Shown: positions 33,592-42,413, counted from the stretch's first letter. The stretch is DNA of 64,000 bases from Oligoflexia bacterium (GCA_016715815.1 JADJXN010000001.1:313501-377500), one strand, 5' to 3'. Notes: generated by a model not told the origin, from the sequence alone. Program-made: numbers and translations.

Positions 33592-35034
33592 TTACCTACA
33601 ACTACGTACTAACCCAACACTTGTTGAAAATGGTGCTGCGCACTTATTTAGTAACTCCCTAGCCTCAATGAGTGAGCTAAGCGCTGTTACATCGCCAACT
33701 AAAGTAACGGTTTTACCATTTCTTGCAAATTGAGTAAGTGTGTACAAAACATCATTACCTAATTGAGTAAGAACAATAGAATCAAGCAGTACTACCGCCT
33801 CAACACTTTGAGAGTTATATATTACAGAGGCCGCACCATCAGATTCCGCTGATAGCATCAGAGCACCCAATCTTGTTAACTCCTGTTGAGCATTAAAGTT
33901 TAGCTTTGAGCCCACAACAACTAGTTGACTTGATTTTTTCTGGTTTAACTCATCAATTCTTTTTTGCATATAAGAGAGCTGATAATTTGCCTCATTAATT
34001 TGTCTTATATAGCTATCTCGCCTTGATGCAAGATCTTGTAGTTCTCTGTCTTTTGCTTCAAGTCTGTAGCGCATATTATCAGCAAGTCTTTGCAGCTCAG
34101 GAAGACGACGTTCTGCTTGGCGCAGTTCTCTTTCTTCTTGTTCAATGAGCCTTTCTTCACGAAGTGGCTCTGATTGAAGTTTTTTAACCTCTGCTTCATT
34201 TTTTGCAATATTTTGATTAAGTTGGGCCAGATATTGCTTTGCTCGGTTTACCTCTTGCTCTTTAGCAGCATAGGCTCTTTCAATGCCATTAAGCCTGTTA
34301 ATTTCATTTTGTTTTGCTGAAATTTGTTGATCTATTTTATCTAGCTGAGCCTTTGCTCTATCTCGCGCTTCTTGGGCCTGCATACGTTGTGAGTAGCATA
34401 TAATACTTTGGCGGCAATCCTCCTCGCTAACGTGAGCCCATCTCTTTAAATCTTCAAGAGCGCGGTTGTAGTTTGCCTGATGAGGTGCTTTTTGAGATTG
34501 CAAACTTGAAATCTCACTTTGAAGTGGTGGAATACCTGCAGGATTGCGAGTGTTATAAATATTTTGCAGCTCTCTCTCTAGGTTAGCAATATTAGAGCTT
34601 TGTGAAGACAACTGAGAGCGAATTTGATTAATTTGTGCTTGTAATTGGTTAATTTGTTGCTCGCGTCTAAGTCTAGCTTCTTGAAGTTGCCGCCTTAATC
34701 TTGCAATTTCTTCTTGTGAGCGGCGAATTTGAACTGCCGCTTCCCTGTAATCTCTATTTGCTTCCTGATAAGAATATCTTAAACGCTCCACTTCTTGACT
34801 TAAATTAGAGACTGAGTAGTTCAGTGTATTTAGCTCTTGAGTTAAGTTATGAACTTGGCCTTGAAGAGAACCTTGTTCATAACTTAATCTCTGTAGTTCT
34901 TGTTGCTCTGACAACGTGAGGCCTGAGCGAATAATTTCATCAAATCCTCTGGCTTCAGATTTTGCCAGCGGCATGGCCGCCATAACTAAGGTTGCAATTA
35001 ATAAAAATAATTTTGGAATTTGTAGTGCGCGCAT
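33592..35034 (-). CDS. Exported coiled-coil protein
   Basis: 480 residues from the ATG at 35034. The signal peptide MRALQIPKLFLLIATLVMAA...KSEA is followed by a long heptad-rich Gln/Glu/Arg coiled coil (about residues 40-365; SLQGQVHNLTQELNTLNYSV, LQAQINQIRSQL and so on). A compact C-terminal globular part of about 100 residues (VVVGSKLNFNAQQELTRLGALM to GLVRSCR) contains Cys in ELLNKCAAPF and VRSC. The architecture recalls periplasmic Smc-like structural proteins. The ribosome-binding site is a nine-G run preceded by nine A, a possible phase-variable tract. Function unknown. Confidence 0.8.
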   Translation of the reverse strand: MRALQIPKLFLLIATLVMAAMPLAKSEARGFDEIIRSGLTLSEQQELQRLSYEQGSLQGQVHNLTQELNTLNYSVSNLSQEVERLRYSYQEANRDYREAAVQIRRSQEEIARLRRQLQEARLRREQQINQLQAQINQIRSQLSSQSSNIANLERELQNIYNTRNPAGIPPLQSEISSLQSQKAPHQANYNRALEDLKRWAHVSEEDCRQSIICYSQRMQAQEARDRAKAQLDKIDQQISAKQNEINRLNGIERAYAAKEQEVNRAKQYLAQLNQNIAKNEAEVKKLQSEPLREERLIEQEERELRQAERRLPELQRLADNMRYRLEAKDRELQDLASRRDSYIRQINEANYQLSYMQKRIDELNQKKSSQLVVVGSKLNFNAQQELTRLGALMLSAESDGAASVIYNSQSVEAVVLLDSIVLTQLGNDVLYTLTQFARNGKTVTLVGDVTALSSLIEARELLNKCAAPFSTSVGLVRSCR

Positions 35035-35261
35035 TGTTCCCCCCCCCTTTTTTTTTGCGTGAGCAAATGTTTTACCCAAAAAATTAAGTTTGCAAGCTTA
35101 AGACCAAATTAAATTTGCTATCAGACTTAGCCTTGTGCAGCTAATTTTGATTTAAGCCTTTAACAAGGTGCACTTTGGCTACAAGCTTTGGTTTATTGGG
35201 GGCAAATGGCTACCGGCTTAAAATACTTTAAAAATTATGTTTGGGCTTTAGCGCACGGTAA
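35035..35261. other. Upstream region of coiled-coil gene with A9G9 homopolymer
   Basis: The gap between the RAYT stop and the coiled-coil start. On the minus strand, positions 35056-35039 read A9 then G9, ending four bases before the ATG. Some AT-rich imperfect inverted repeats flank the transposase end, but no clear transposon terminus is seen. No sigma-54 site with correct spacing was found. Confidence 0.5.
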
Positions 35262-35810
35262 TCAACATTTTTCGTGTTCTCTTAATAAATATATTTTAGC
35301 TTGAAAACGACTGGCACCCAAACCTTCCATTTGATTTATAAGCAAATAATCTTTCATTACCAAGTGTGCTTTTTCACCAATGACAATGCGTGTATATGGG
35401 CGATAATCCCAAAAATTCTTTGCTCCTTCCCCTAAATTTTTATTATGTCTTGTTATTTGAAGAGCTAATGTACCAGTTAGGGAGCGAATGAATTTTTCAT
35501 AGGTGAAGCGGTTTGAAAGCTGCATATATAAATGCAAATGATTGCCCACATTAGCACAATTAATTATTTTTATGCCCCACCTAAGTGAAAACTTATTTAA
35601 TGCCTGCTTAATTAAAAACTTGTTTTTCTTTTCCCAAAATGAGTTTTTGCCAACCGCCTTTGATGAACGTAAAACCAAATGAATTGGGTATCTGGTTGAT
35701 AGTGGGCGTGCTGTGCGATGCGCCCTTTTAGTAGTGAGTGAGCCACCAAAAAAAAGCTGTGATTTAAATTCTTTTGTCTGAAATTTTGTTTGCTTTAAAC
35801 CCTTATACAC
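35262..35810 (-). CDS. REP-associated tyrosine transposase (RAYT, IS200/Y1 family)
   Basis: 182 residues from a GTG; the exact start is uncertain. The HUH motif is in CANVGNHLHLYMQLSN (H-L-H) and the probable catalytic Tyr is in VMKDYLLINQMEG, the usual order and spacing of Y1 transposases. The N-terminal GGSLTTKRAHRTARPLSTRYPIHLVLR segment is typical of single-copy RAYTs. These domesticated enzymes cut and move short palindromic REP elements. No terminal inverted repeats or passenger genes are seen, so it is not an intact IS element. The GC-rich hairpin repeats elsewhere in the window are possible substrates. Confidence 0.82.
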   Translation of the reverse strand: MYKGLKQTKFQTKEFKSQLFFGGSLTTKRAHRTARPLSTRYPIHLVLRSSKAVGKNSFWEKKNKFLIKQALNKFSLRWGIKIINCANVGNHLHLYMQLSNRFTYEKFIRSLTGTLALQITRHNKNLGEGAKNFWDYRPYTRIVIGEKAHLVMKDYLLINQMEGLGASRFQAKIYLLREHEKC

Positions 35811-36187
35811 TTATTTGTCTCTGACTTTGTTTTCCCTTTAAGCTTTTAAGCGTAAATATATGTGAGCGATGGTATTAATACAAGAAATTACTTTTAAGCA
35901 AAGGGTGGATAACAATATACTGATTGAGTAAAAAAAGAAGCTTTAGAGAAGATTTGTGACCAAAGTGTAAACTCAGTTTATAATATAGAAATAAAGATAA
36001 CGCACACGCCTCATTTAAATTAATACTTTCATCCAGTAGTTATTTATGTTTATACCAGTCTGGTTAGGGTGATTATTTATGCTTAAATCGAGTTTGTTAA
36101 GGTGCTATCATTAACCAAGCAAAAGTAGCTAAAGTGGTATTTTCTAGTAAAATACTAGAGTGCGTAAAATAACATGGTAAAGTGGGC
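35811..36187. promoter_or_regulatory. Intergenic region with lpt promoter and interleaved palindrome
   Basis: 377 bases without a gene. TATAAT at 35979-35984 with TTGTGA at 35954-35959 (19-base spacer) is a reasonable sigma-70 promoter for the lpt-rpoN operon, though it leaves a leader of about 190 bases. At 36137-36158 two palindromes interlock: GTATTTT-CTAGT-AAAATAC and CTAGT-AAAAT-ACTAG. They lie 30 bases before the start codon and could be an operator or alternative RNA hairpins. Nothing else is recognised. Confidence 0.45.
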
Positions 36188-37186
36188 ATGAGAAAACTAA
36201 AAAAATGGGGCCTATTTTTTTTATTTGTATTATTAGGAATGGAAATTCTCACCATAGCCCCAAAAAAATTAGGTAAAAAAGAAGAAGTTAAACATGTCAG
36301 TCATGACCAGGACGAATCATCTCAAAATTCTAACAAAGGTCCTTCGCAAGTACATACAACAGCACAACTTATGCGAGGGGTGCGTTTAGTCGAAGCCGGA
36401 AAAGCTGGAAAAGAGTGGGAGCTTGAAGCACTGACTGCCCAAGGTTATAAAGAAAAAGGCACATGGAAAATGCAAGGAGTAACTACAAAGTATTATGGTG
36501 AGGGAGATGCTTTTTATAAAGTAACCGGAGATAAGGGAAGTATTGAGCTTGAAACAAAAAACATGGAAATTTTTGGAAACGTTTTAATGGAAACTTCTGA
36601 GGGTTTTACAATTAAAACAGATATGGTAAAGTTTAATTCAAAATCAAGACAGCTCTACACAGATAGGTTTGTCGAGGTTCTTGGCCCTAAAAGTGAGGGT
36701 AAGTTTGAACTTACTGCTTATGGTTTTAATGCCAATTTAAATAACAATATTGTAGATTTGAAAAAAGACGTGAAAGCCGTTCGTGAAGTGCAAAAAAATA
36801 AAGATATGAATATAAAATCAGAAATTGCACGCATTGAAGGAAGACATAATTTGGCGCGCTTTGAAAAAGATGTTCAGGTTGATCTTGAAGGAGTGCGCAT
36901 GACAGGAGCCATTGCAGATTTTGAATTTGATAAGAAAACAAAAAAACTAGATTCCTTATTGATGCAAAAAGATGTTCGAGTGACAGACCAAGAAAGGTTT
37001 GCTACTTCAGAAAAAGCAAAAGTTATTTTCTCTAAAAACGAGTATGTATTAAGTGGAAACCCTAGGGTTATACAAAATAATAATGAGCTAAGGGGTGAGG
37101 AAATTCATCTTCTTGATGGTGGTAAACAAGTAAAAGTACTTAGAGCAAAAGCAAAAGTAGAAAACAAAGAGGGAACAAAACCATGA
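36188..37186 (+). CDS. lptC: LptC-like protein with additional LptA/OstA-like segment
   Basis: 332 residues from the ATG at 36188 (a GTG six bases earlier is in frame). One N-terminal membrane anchor (WGLFFLFVLLGMEIL) is followed by a linker and an LptC-type beta-jellyroll from about residue 60 (GVRLVEAGKAGKEWELEALTAQGY, TDMVKFNSKSRQLYTDRFVEVLGP). The repeated strands continue to the end (ARIEGRHNLARFEKDVQVDLEGVRMTGAIADFEF, ELRGEEIHLLDGGKQVKVLRAKAKV), which is the OstA/LptA pattern. Normal LptC is about 190 residues, so this looks like a natural LptC-LptA bridge carrying LPS across the periplasm. It overlaps lptB by 4 bases. Confidence 0.82.
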   Translation: MRKLKKWGLFFLFVLLGMEILTIAPKKLGKKEEVKHVSHDQDESSQNSNKGPSQVHTTAQLMRGVRLVEAGKAGKEWELEALTAQGYKEKGTWKMQGVTTKYYGEGDAFYKVTGDKGSIELETKNMEIFGNVLMETSEGFTIKTDMVKFNSKSRQLYTDRFVEVLGPKSEGKFELTAYGFNANLNNNIVDLKKDVKAVREVQKNKDMNIKSEIARIEGRHNLARFEKDVQVDLEGVRMTGAIADFEFDKKTKKLDSLLMQKDVRVTDQERFATSEKAKVIFSKNEYVLSGNPRVIQNNNELRGEEIHLLDGGKQVKVLRAKAKVENKEGTKP

Positions 37187-37905
37187 GCCTACTTGCAATA
37201 GAAAATATTTCTAAATCATTTAAAAAGCGCACTGTTGTAGATGGTGTTAGTTTCACCGTTACATCAGGTCAAATTGTTGGGCTCTTGGGCCCCAACGGAG
37301 CTGGTAAAACCACAAGTTTCTACATGGTCGTGGGGTTAATTAAGCCCGACCATGGTGATGTAAAACTTGATGATATAAGTATTGGCCGAAAGGCTATGTT
37401 TGAAAGAGCGCGCATGGGGGTAAGTTATCTTCCCCAAGAGCCAAGTGTTTTTAGAAAACTCACAGTTGAAGATAATATTTTAGTTGGACTTGAAGCCCAT
37501 GGCTATGAGGGGGCAGAAAAGGCTGAAAGACTAGAGGAGCTTCTAAATGATTTTAAAATTGGCCATGTTAGAAGAAGTTATGCCTATTCTCTTTCTGGTG
37601 GAGAAAGGCGTCGTGTAGAGATTGCACGCGCTCTTGCTGGAAACCCCTTATTTTTGCTCTTAGACGAGCCCTTTGCTGGGATTGACCCCATTGCTGTAGG
37701 GGATATTCAAATCATTATTGAGGGGCTAAAAAAGAGAAATATTGGTATACTGATAACTGATCACAATGTAAGAGAAACTCTTCGCATTTGCGATAGAGCC
37801 TATATTTTAAAAGAGGGCAAAATCCAGGTAACCGGCACTGCCCAAGAAATAGCAGAATCAGAAGTGGCAAGAAAATTTTATCTTGGTGAAAAGTTTAGTT
37901 TGTAA
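37183..37905 (+). CDS. lptB: LPS export ABC transporter ATP-binding protein
   Basis: 240 residues. Walker A GPNGAGKTT, Q-loop in SYLPQEPSVFRKLTVEDN, signature LSGGERRRVEIARAL, Walker B LFLLLDEPFAGIDP and H-loop ITDHNVRET. The PQEPSVFRKL segment is LptB-specific. With LptF/LptG (not in the window) it extracts LPS from the inner membrane and pushes it along LptC/A. It is followed by rpoN, the classic lptB-rpoN-hpf order. Confidence 0.97.
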   Translation: MSLLAIENISKSFKKRTVVDGVSFTVTSGQIVGLLGPNGAGKTTSFYMVVGLIKPDHGDVKLDDISIGRKAMFERARMGVSYLPQEPSVFRKLTVEDNILVGLEAHGYEGAEKAERLEELLNDFKIGHVRRSYAYSLSGGERRRVEIARALAGNPLFLLLDEPFAGIDPIAVGDIQIIIEGLKKRNIGILITDHNVRETLRICDRAYILKEGKIQVTGTAQEIAESEVARKFYLGEKFSL

Positions 37906-37913
37906 GAGGGAAA

Positions 37914-39368
37914 ATGGCATTTGAATTAAAACAGTCTTTAAAATTATCTCAGCAATTAAGGATGACTCCTCAATTGCAGCAAGCCATTAAATTATTGCAG
38001 CTCTCACGCTTAGAACTTGAAACAACAATCACAAAAGAGCTAGAGGAAAACCCCGTTTTAGAAGAGGTTTTAGATACAGATTCTGTTGAAGATGATGAAG
38101 GTTTAAAAGAAACAGAAAAATTAGACATGACTGAAAATACAGCTGATGATGCTGTAGCCCAAGACCCCAAAAAAGAAGAAGGAGAATTTGATTGGGAAAA
38201 CTACACGGAAGATAATTTTAAACAAAGCCAATCAAGCCAATCTAATTTTAACAACGAAGAAGTTCAAAACTATGAAAACCTTATTACTCGCCATGAAACC
38301 TTACAAGAGTATTTACTCTGGCAAGTAAAGATGTCTGGTTTTAGTGAAGAAGAAGAGCGAGTAGCTACAAAAATTATTGGTAATATTGATGATGATGGTT
38401 ACCTTAATGTTCCCCTAAGAGAAGCCTGTCCAGAAGAGGAAGCTCTTTCTGATGAAGAATTAGAAAGTATTTTAGCTCTTGTACATGAGTTTGACCCCCC
38501 TGGTGTGGGAACAAGATCCTTAGAAGAATGTCTTCTTATTCAAGCAAAAGTTTTAGGTGAAGACACAAATGATGTAGTGCACGTTATTAAAAACCACATG
38601 AAAGATTTAGAGAAGAAAAATTTTGAAGGCATTGCAAAAACAATGGGTAAATCTCTGCAAGAAATTATAGAGATTTGTAAAATCATTTTTGAAATGGAGC
38701 CAAAACCAGGAAGAATGTTTGCTACTCAAGAAACACAATATGTCACCCCTGATGTTTATGTTTACAAAGTAGGTGATGAGTATGTTGTTTCTTTAAATGA
38801 AGACGGTTTGCCACGCTTAAGAATTTCAAATTTTTATAAAAACGTTCTCTCTGGTAAAGGGTCCAGCAGTGTGACTAAAGAATATATTCAAGAAAAATTA
38901 CGCTCAGCTGTGTGGCTTATAAAATCCATTCACCAGCGCCAACGCACAATTTATAAAGTTACTGAAAGTATTGTGCGCCACCAAAAAGATTTTTTTGAAA
39001 AGGGCTTAGAACATTTAAAACCTATGATCTTAAGAGATATTGCCAATGATATTGGTATGCATGAGTCTACTGTGAGCCGTGTTACCACATCTAAATATGT
39101 GCACACACCTCGGGGAATTTTTGAGCTAAAATATTTTTTCAACAGTGGTATTAATAAAACCGATGGAGATTCATTAGCATCTGAGAGTGTAAAAGAAAAA
39201 ATTAAAGAGCTTGTCTCAAAAGAAGACCCTAAAAACCCCTATTCTGACCAAAAAATTGTTGAAATGCTAAGGGCCCAGGCAGGAATTGATATAGCCCGTA
39301 GAACTGTAGCAAAATACCGCGATATTTTAGGAATTTTACCCAGTAGCCGCCGAAAGAAGTATTTCTAA
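37914..39368 (+). CDS. rpoN: RNA polymerase sigma-54 factor
   Basis: 484 residues. The Gln-rich activator-binding region I is MAFELKQSLKLSQQLRMTPQ and onward to residue 45; acidic region II is at 48-115; the core-binding and HTH domains follow; the C-terminal RpoN box ARRTVAKYR contacts the -24 element. It directs polymerase to TGGCAC-N5-TTGC promoters and needs an AAA+ activator. Two such promoters (6099-6114 minus and 8965-8980 plus) and one activator (15788-17119) are in this window. It starts 8 bases after lptB. Confidence 0.98.
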   Translation: MAFELKQSLKLSQQLRMTPQLQQAIKLLQLSRLELETTITKELEENPVLEEVLDTDSVEDDEGLKETEKLDMTENTADDAVAQDPKKEEGEFDWENYTEDNFKQSQSSQSNFNNEEVQNYENLITRHETLQEYLLWQVKMSGFSEEEERVATKIIGNIDDDGYLNVPLREACPEEEALSDEELESILALVHEFDPPGVGTRSLEECLLIQAKVLGEDTNDVVHVIKNHMKDLEKKNFEGIAKTMGKSLQEIIEICKIIFEMEPKPGRMFATQETQYVTPDVYVYKVGDEYVVSLNEDGLPRLRISNFYKNVLSGKGSSSVTKEYIQEKLRSAVWLIKSIHQRQRTIYKVTESIVRHQKDFFEKGLEHLKPMILRDIANDIGMHESTVSRVTTSKYVHTPRGIFELKYFFNSGINKTDGDSLASESVKEKIKELVSKEDPKNPYSDQKIVEMLRAQAGIDIARRTVAKYRDILGILPSSRRKKYF

Positions 39369-39476
39369 TAACGCGAAACGTTACAACTGCTTTAAATATG
39401 AAAAAAACATCAGCCTAGGCTTAAGACTGCCTTGATTTTTTCCGAATAGTTTACAAATTAATACTAGGAGGTCACC

Positions 39477-39854
39477 ATGATATACAAATTCACTTTTAAA
39501 CACATGGAAGCCCTTGAATCCATTCAAGAATATTCAAAACATAGAACCGAGAAGTTGATGAAATATGCTCTTCATAAAGAGCCAAGATTCAACTTTATTT
39601 TTGAGTCTCATAATAGGCATGAGTTTCAAGCTGAGATTATTTTTGACGCAGGAGGAGGTCACTTTGTAAGTAAAGCAAAGGAATCTGACCTTTATACTGC
39701 CATTGATAAGGCTATTGGAAAGCTTGAAAGACAGTTAGAAAAGAAAAAAATGAAAATACAAAAACACCATGCCGCAAAGCCAGATTTTACAGAGCTTTAT
39801 AGTGACATTGCAGGTGTTGATACTTTTGAAAAGCTGAACAAAAAGGCTAATTAA
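39477..39854 (+). CDS. hpf: Ribosome hibernation promoting factor
   Basis: 125 residues, with an AGGAGG ribosome-binding site at ideal spacing. It has the short HPF/YfiA fold: beta-alpha-beta pattern from YKFTFKHMEALESIQEYSKHRTEKL, and KESDLYTAIDKAIGKLERQLEKKKMK. It lacks the long C-terminal dimerisation domain. It silences ribosomes in stationary phase. The order lptB-rpoN-hpf is widely conserved in proteobacteria. The 108-base gap from rpoN may hold its own promoter. Confidence 0.93.
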   Translation: MIYKFTFKHMEALESIQEYSKHRTEKLMKYALHKEPRFNFIFESHNRHEFQAEIIFDAGGGHFVSKAKESDLYTAIDKAIGKLERQLEKKKMKIQKHHAAKPDFTELYSDIAGVDTFEKLNKKAN

Positions 39855-39877
39855 ATTTGACCAAAGCATAAAAGTTT

Positions 39878-39928
39878 GAAATAACTTCCTCGTCTTAATA
39901 AAAAACCATAATGACGAGGAGTTATTTC
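39878..39928 (+). promoter_or_regulatory. Large hairpin sequestering the metK ribosome-binding site
   Basis: The left arm 39878-39894 (GAAATAACTTCCTCGTC) and right arm 39913-39928 (GACGAGGAGTTATTTC) pair over 16 bp with a single bulged T, around an 18-base loop. The right arm contains the only Shine-Dalgarno, GAGGAG, and ends directly before the metK ATG at 39929. No T run follows, so it is not a terminator. I see no known SAM riboswitch pattern. Confidence 0.75.
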
Positions 39929-41095
39929 ATGTCTTCTTTTGGAAAAAAGGATTACTTTTTCACCAGTGAATCTGTTACTGAGGGCCATCCGGATAAAGTA
40001 TCAGATCAAATCAGTGATGCAGTTTTAGATGCTCTTTTAGAAAAAGACCCTCACTCACGTGTAGCTTGCGAAACTTTATGCACCACAGGTGTTGCGGTTA
40101 TTGCGGGCGAGATAACAACAAAGGCCTTTGTTGATATGGCTGAGATTGCACGTGGTGTAATTAAAAAAATAGGATACGATTCTGCTGAGCTTGGTTTTGA
40201 TGGCAATTCTTGTGCTGTTTTAACAAGTATTGGCCGCCAATCTCCTGATATTGCCATGGGTGTTGATACTAAATCTGATAAAGAACAAGGGGCTGGCGAT
40301 CAGGGCATGATGTTTGGTTATGCCATTAATGAAACCCCAGAGCTAATGCCTTTAACAATAAGCCTTGCACACAAATTAACTCGTAAATTAGCCGATGTTA
40401 GAAAATCAAAAGAATTAAAATATTTAAGACCAGATGGTAAATCCCAGGTGACAATTGAGTATAAAGCCGGTGTGCCTGTAAGGGCCGATGCCATTGTACT
40501 TTCAACTCAACATCACCCAGATGTGAGCCTTAACCAAATCCGTGAAGATGTGCTTGAGCATGTAATTAAAAAGGCAGTGCCAGCAAATTTGATAGATAAA
40601 AACACAAAAATCTTTGTTAACCCTACTGGCCGCTTTGTTATTGGAGGTCCCCAAGGTGATGCAGGCTTAACAGGCAGAAAAATTATTGTTGATACCTACG
40701 GCGGCCACGGTGGCCATGGTGGTGGAGCTTTTTCAGGAAAAGATCCATCAAAAGTGGATAGGTCTGCTTGTTATGCGGTCAGGCATGTGGCTAAAAACAT
40801 TGTAGCTAGTGGTGCAGCAGAGAGATGCCTGGTGCAAGTGTCTTATGCCATCGGTGTGGCAAAGCCCACGTCTTTGATGGTTGAAACTTTTGGAACAGAA
40901 AAAGTAGACCCTGTTAAACTAAATAAAGCTGTGAATGAATTATGGGATTTAAGACCCGCTGCCATTATTGAAGCCTATGATTTATTAAAACCACGCTATT
41001 TACCAACAGCCAGCTACGGGCATTTTGGAAGAAGTGAAGCCAGCTTTACTTGGGAAAAACTTGATAAAGTAGACGCTCTTAAAAAACTATTATAA
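39929..41095 (+). CDS. metK: S-adenosylmethionine synthetase
   Basis: 388 residues from the ATG at 39929; an in-frame ATG at 39911 has no ribosome-binding site and lies within the hairpin. Motifs: TSESVTEGHPDKVSDQISDA, the ATP loop GAGDQGMMFGYA, GGPQGDAGLTGRKIIVDTYGG and GGGAFSGKDPSKVDRS. It makes SAM from methionine and ATP. Three bases after its stop begins the ahcY leader; the two genes make and recycle the methyl carrier. Expression is probably controlled by the upstream hairpin. Confidence 0.97.
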   Translation: MSSFGKKDYFFTSESVTEGHPDKVSDQISDAVLDALLEKDPHSRVACETLCTTGVAVIAGEITTKAFVDMAEIARGVIKKIGYDSAELGFDGNSCAVLTSIGRQSPDIAMGVDTKSDKEQGAGDQGMMFGYAINETPELMPLTISLAHKLTRKLADVRKSKELKYLRPDGKSQVTIEYKAGVPVRADAIVLSTQHHPDVSLNQIREDVLEHVIKKAVPANLIDKNTKIFVNPTGRFVIGGPQGDAGLTGRKIIVDTYGGHGGHGGGAFSGKDPSKVDRSACYAVRHVAKNIVASGAAERCLVQVSYAIGVAKPTSLMVETFGTEKVDPVKLNKAVNELWDLRPAAIIEAYDLLKPRYLPTASYGHFGRSEASFTWEKLDKVDALKKLL

Positions 41096-41133
41096 ACGTG
41101 TTTAATTTTTTAAAAAAGTTAGGGAGAAATTCA

Positions 41134-42393
41134 ATGTCACAAAATTATAAAGTTAAAGATCTTTCATTGGCAGAACAAGGCCGCTTAGATATTCAATGGG
41201 CAGAAAGCCGCATGCCTGTAATGATGGAATTTAGAAAACAATACTCAAAAACAAAACCCCTTAAAGGACAGCGCATTGCTGGTTGTCTTCATGTGACAAA
41301 AGAAACTGCAGTGTTGATTGAAACATTACGTGAAGCAGGCGCAGAAATTAGCTGGTCAGGTTGTAACCCTCTTTCAACAAATGATGCCGTGGCTGCAGCT
41401 TTAGCTAAAAACGGAATTAGCATTTATGCTTGGAACGGACTTTCTCGAGATGAGTTTTACTGGTGCATAGAAAAAACTTTAGAATTTAGACCAACACTGA
41501 CTTTAGACGACGGTGCAGATTTAATTATGACCGTTCACACACGAAAGCCTGAATACATTAAAGATGTTATTGGTGGCACAGAGGAAACAACAACAGGAGT
41601 ACACAGACTTCGTGCAATGGCTGATGAAGGCGCTTTAAAATACCCCGTAATTGCTATTAACGATGCAGAAACAAAATGGGATTTTGACAATGTTTATGGT
41701 ACAGGCCAATCAAGCTGGGACGGAGTGATTCGTGCAACTTCAGTTTTAGTAGCTGGTAAAACATTTGTATCAGCAGGTTACGGGCATTGTGGTAAGGGGT
41801 GCTCTGAGCGTGCAAAAGGCATGGGAGCAAATGTTATTGTCACGGAAATTAAACCAACAGCTGCTTTAAAAGCTACTTTAGATGGCCACAGAGTTATGCA
41901 AATGGATGAAGCAGCAAAGCACGGTGATATTTTTATTACAGCCACTGGTATGAAAGATGTTTTAGTAAAACGTCACTTTGAAGTGATGAAAGATGGCGCC
42001 ATTGTTTGTAACACTGGCCACTATGATTGTGAAATTAACATTCCTGATCTTGAATCTTTATGTGAATCAAAGCGAACCATTCGCCCCAACTGCGAAGAGT
42101 ATACACTTAAAAATGGTAGAAGAATTTATCTTCTAGCTCAAGGCCGCTTAGTTAATTTGGCTGCCGCTGAAGGGCATCCATCAGAAGTTATGGATATGAG
42201 TTTTGCTAACCAATTTTTAGGAATGGTTAAATTAGCTCAGGACGGAAAAGCTATGAAGCCAGGTGTGCATGACATCACTGAAGAGCAAGATCAAATGCTT
42301 GCCGGCATTAAACTTAGAACACAAGGTTACAGTATTGATAAGCTAACCCCTGAGCAAGTGCGCTACGCAAAAGCTTACGCTGAGGGAACATAA
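41134..42393 (+). CDS. ahcY: Adenosylhomocysteinase
   Basis: 419 residues from the ATG at 41134 with AGGGAGA upstream; a GTG at 41098 would add 12 atypical residues. Motifs: GCLHVTKETAVLIETL, the NAD-binding GYGHCGKGCSERAKGMGA and a C-terminal YAKAYAEGT. It splits S-adenosylhomocysteine to adenosine and homocysteine, relieving inhibition of methyltransferases. It is downstream of metK in the same unit. Confidence 0.97.
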   Translation: MSQNYKVKDLSLAEQGRLDIQWAESRMPVMMEFRKQYSKTKPLKGQRIAGCLHVTKETAVLIETLREAGAEISWSGCNPLSTNDAVAAALAKNGISIYAWNGLSRDEFYWCIEKTLEFRPTLTLDDGADLIMTVHTRKPEYIKDVIGGTEETTTGVHRLRAMADEGALKYPVIAINDAETKWDFDNVYGTGQSSWDGVIRATSVLVAGKTFVSAGYGHCGKGCSERAKGMGANVIVTEIKPTAALKATLDGHRVMQMDEAAKHGDIFITATGMKDVLVKRHFEVMKDGAIVCNTGHYDCEINIPDLESLCESKRTIRPNCEEYTLKNGRRIYLLAQGRLVNLAAAEGHPSEVMDMSFANQFLGMVKLAQDGKAMKPGVHDITEEQDQMLAGIKLRTQGYSIDKLTPEQVRYAKAYAEGT

Positions 42394-42413
42394 GAAAGCC
42401 CTTAAGCAAGTAA

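Noticed and set aside
35034..35079. Longer start (TTG at 35079) for the coiled-coil protein, reading through A9G9 as KKKGGG
   Set aside because: No Shine-Dalgarno upstream, and it would mask a clear signal peptide starting at 35034.
35181..35205. Sigma-54-like GGTAGCCATTTGC upstream of the coiled-coil gene (minus strand)
   Set aside because: The spacing between GG and GC is one base too short and the -24 box deviates from TGGCAC.
39855..39931. Known SAM riboswitch upstream of metK
   Set aside because: The gap is only 74 bases and is fully accounted for by one simple stem-loop; none of the SAM-I, SAM-II or SMK-box core patterns is visible.
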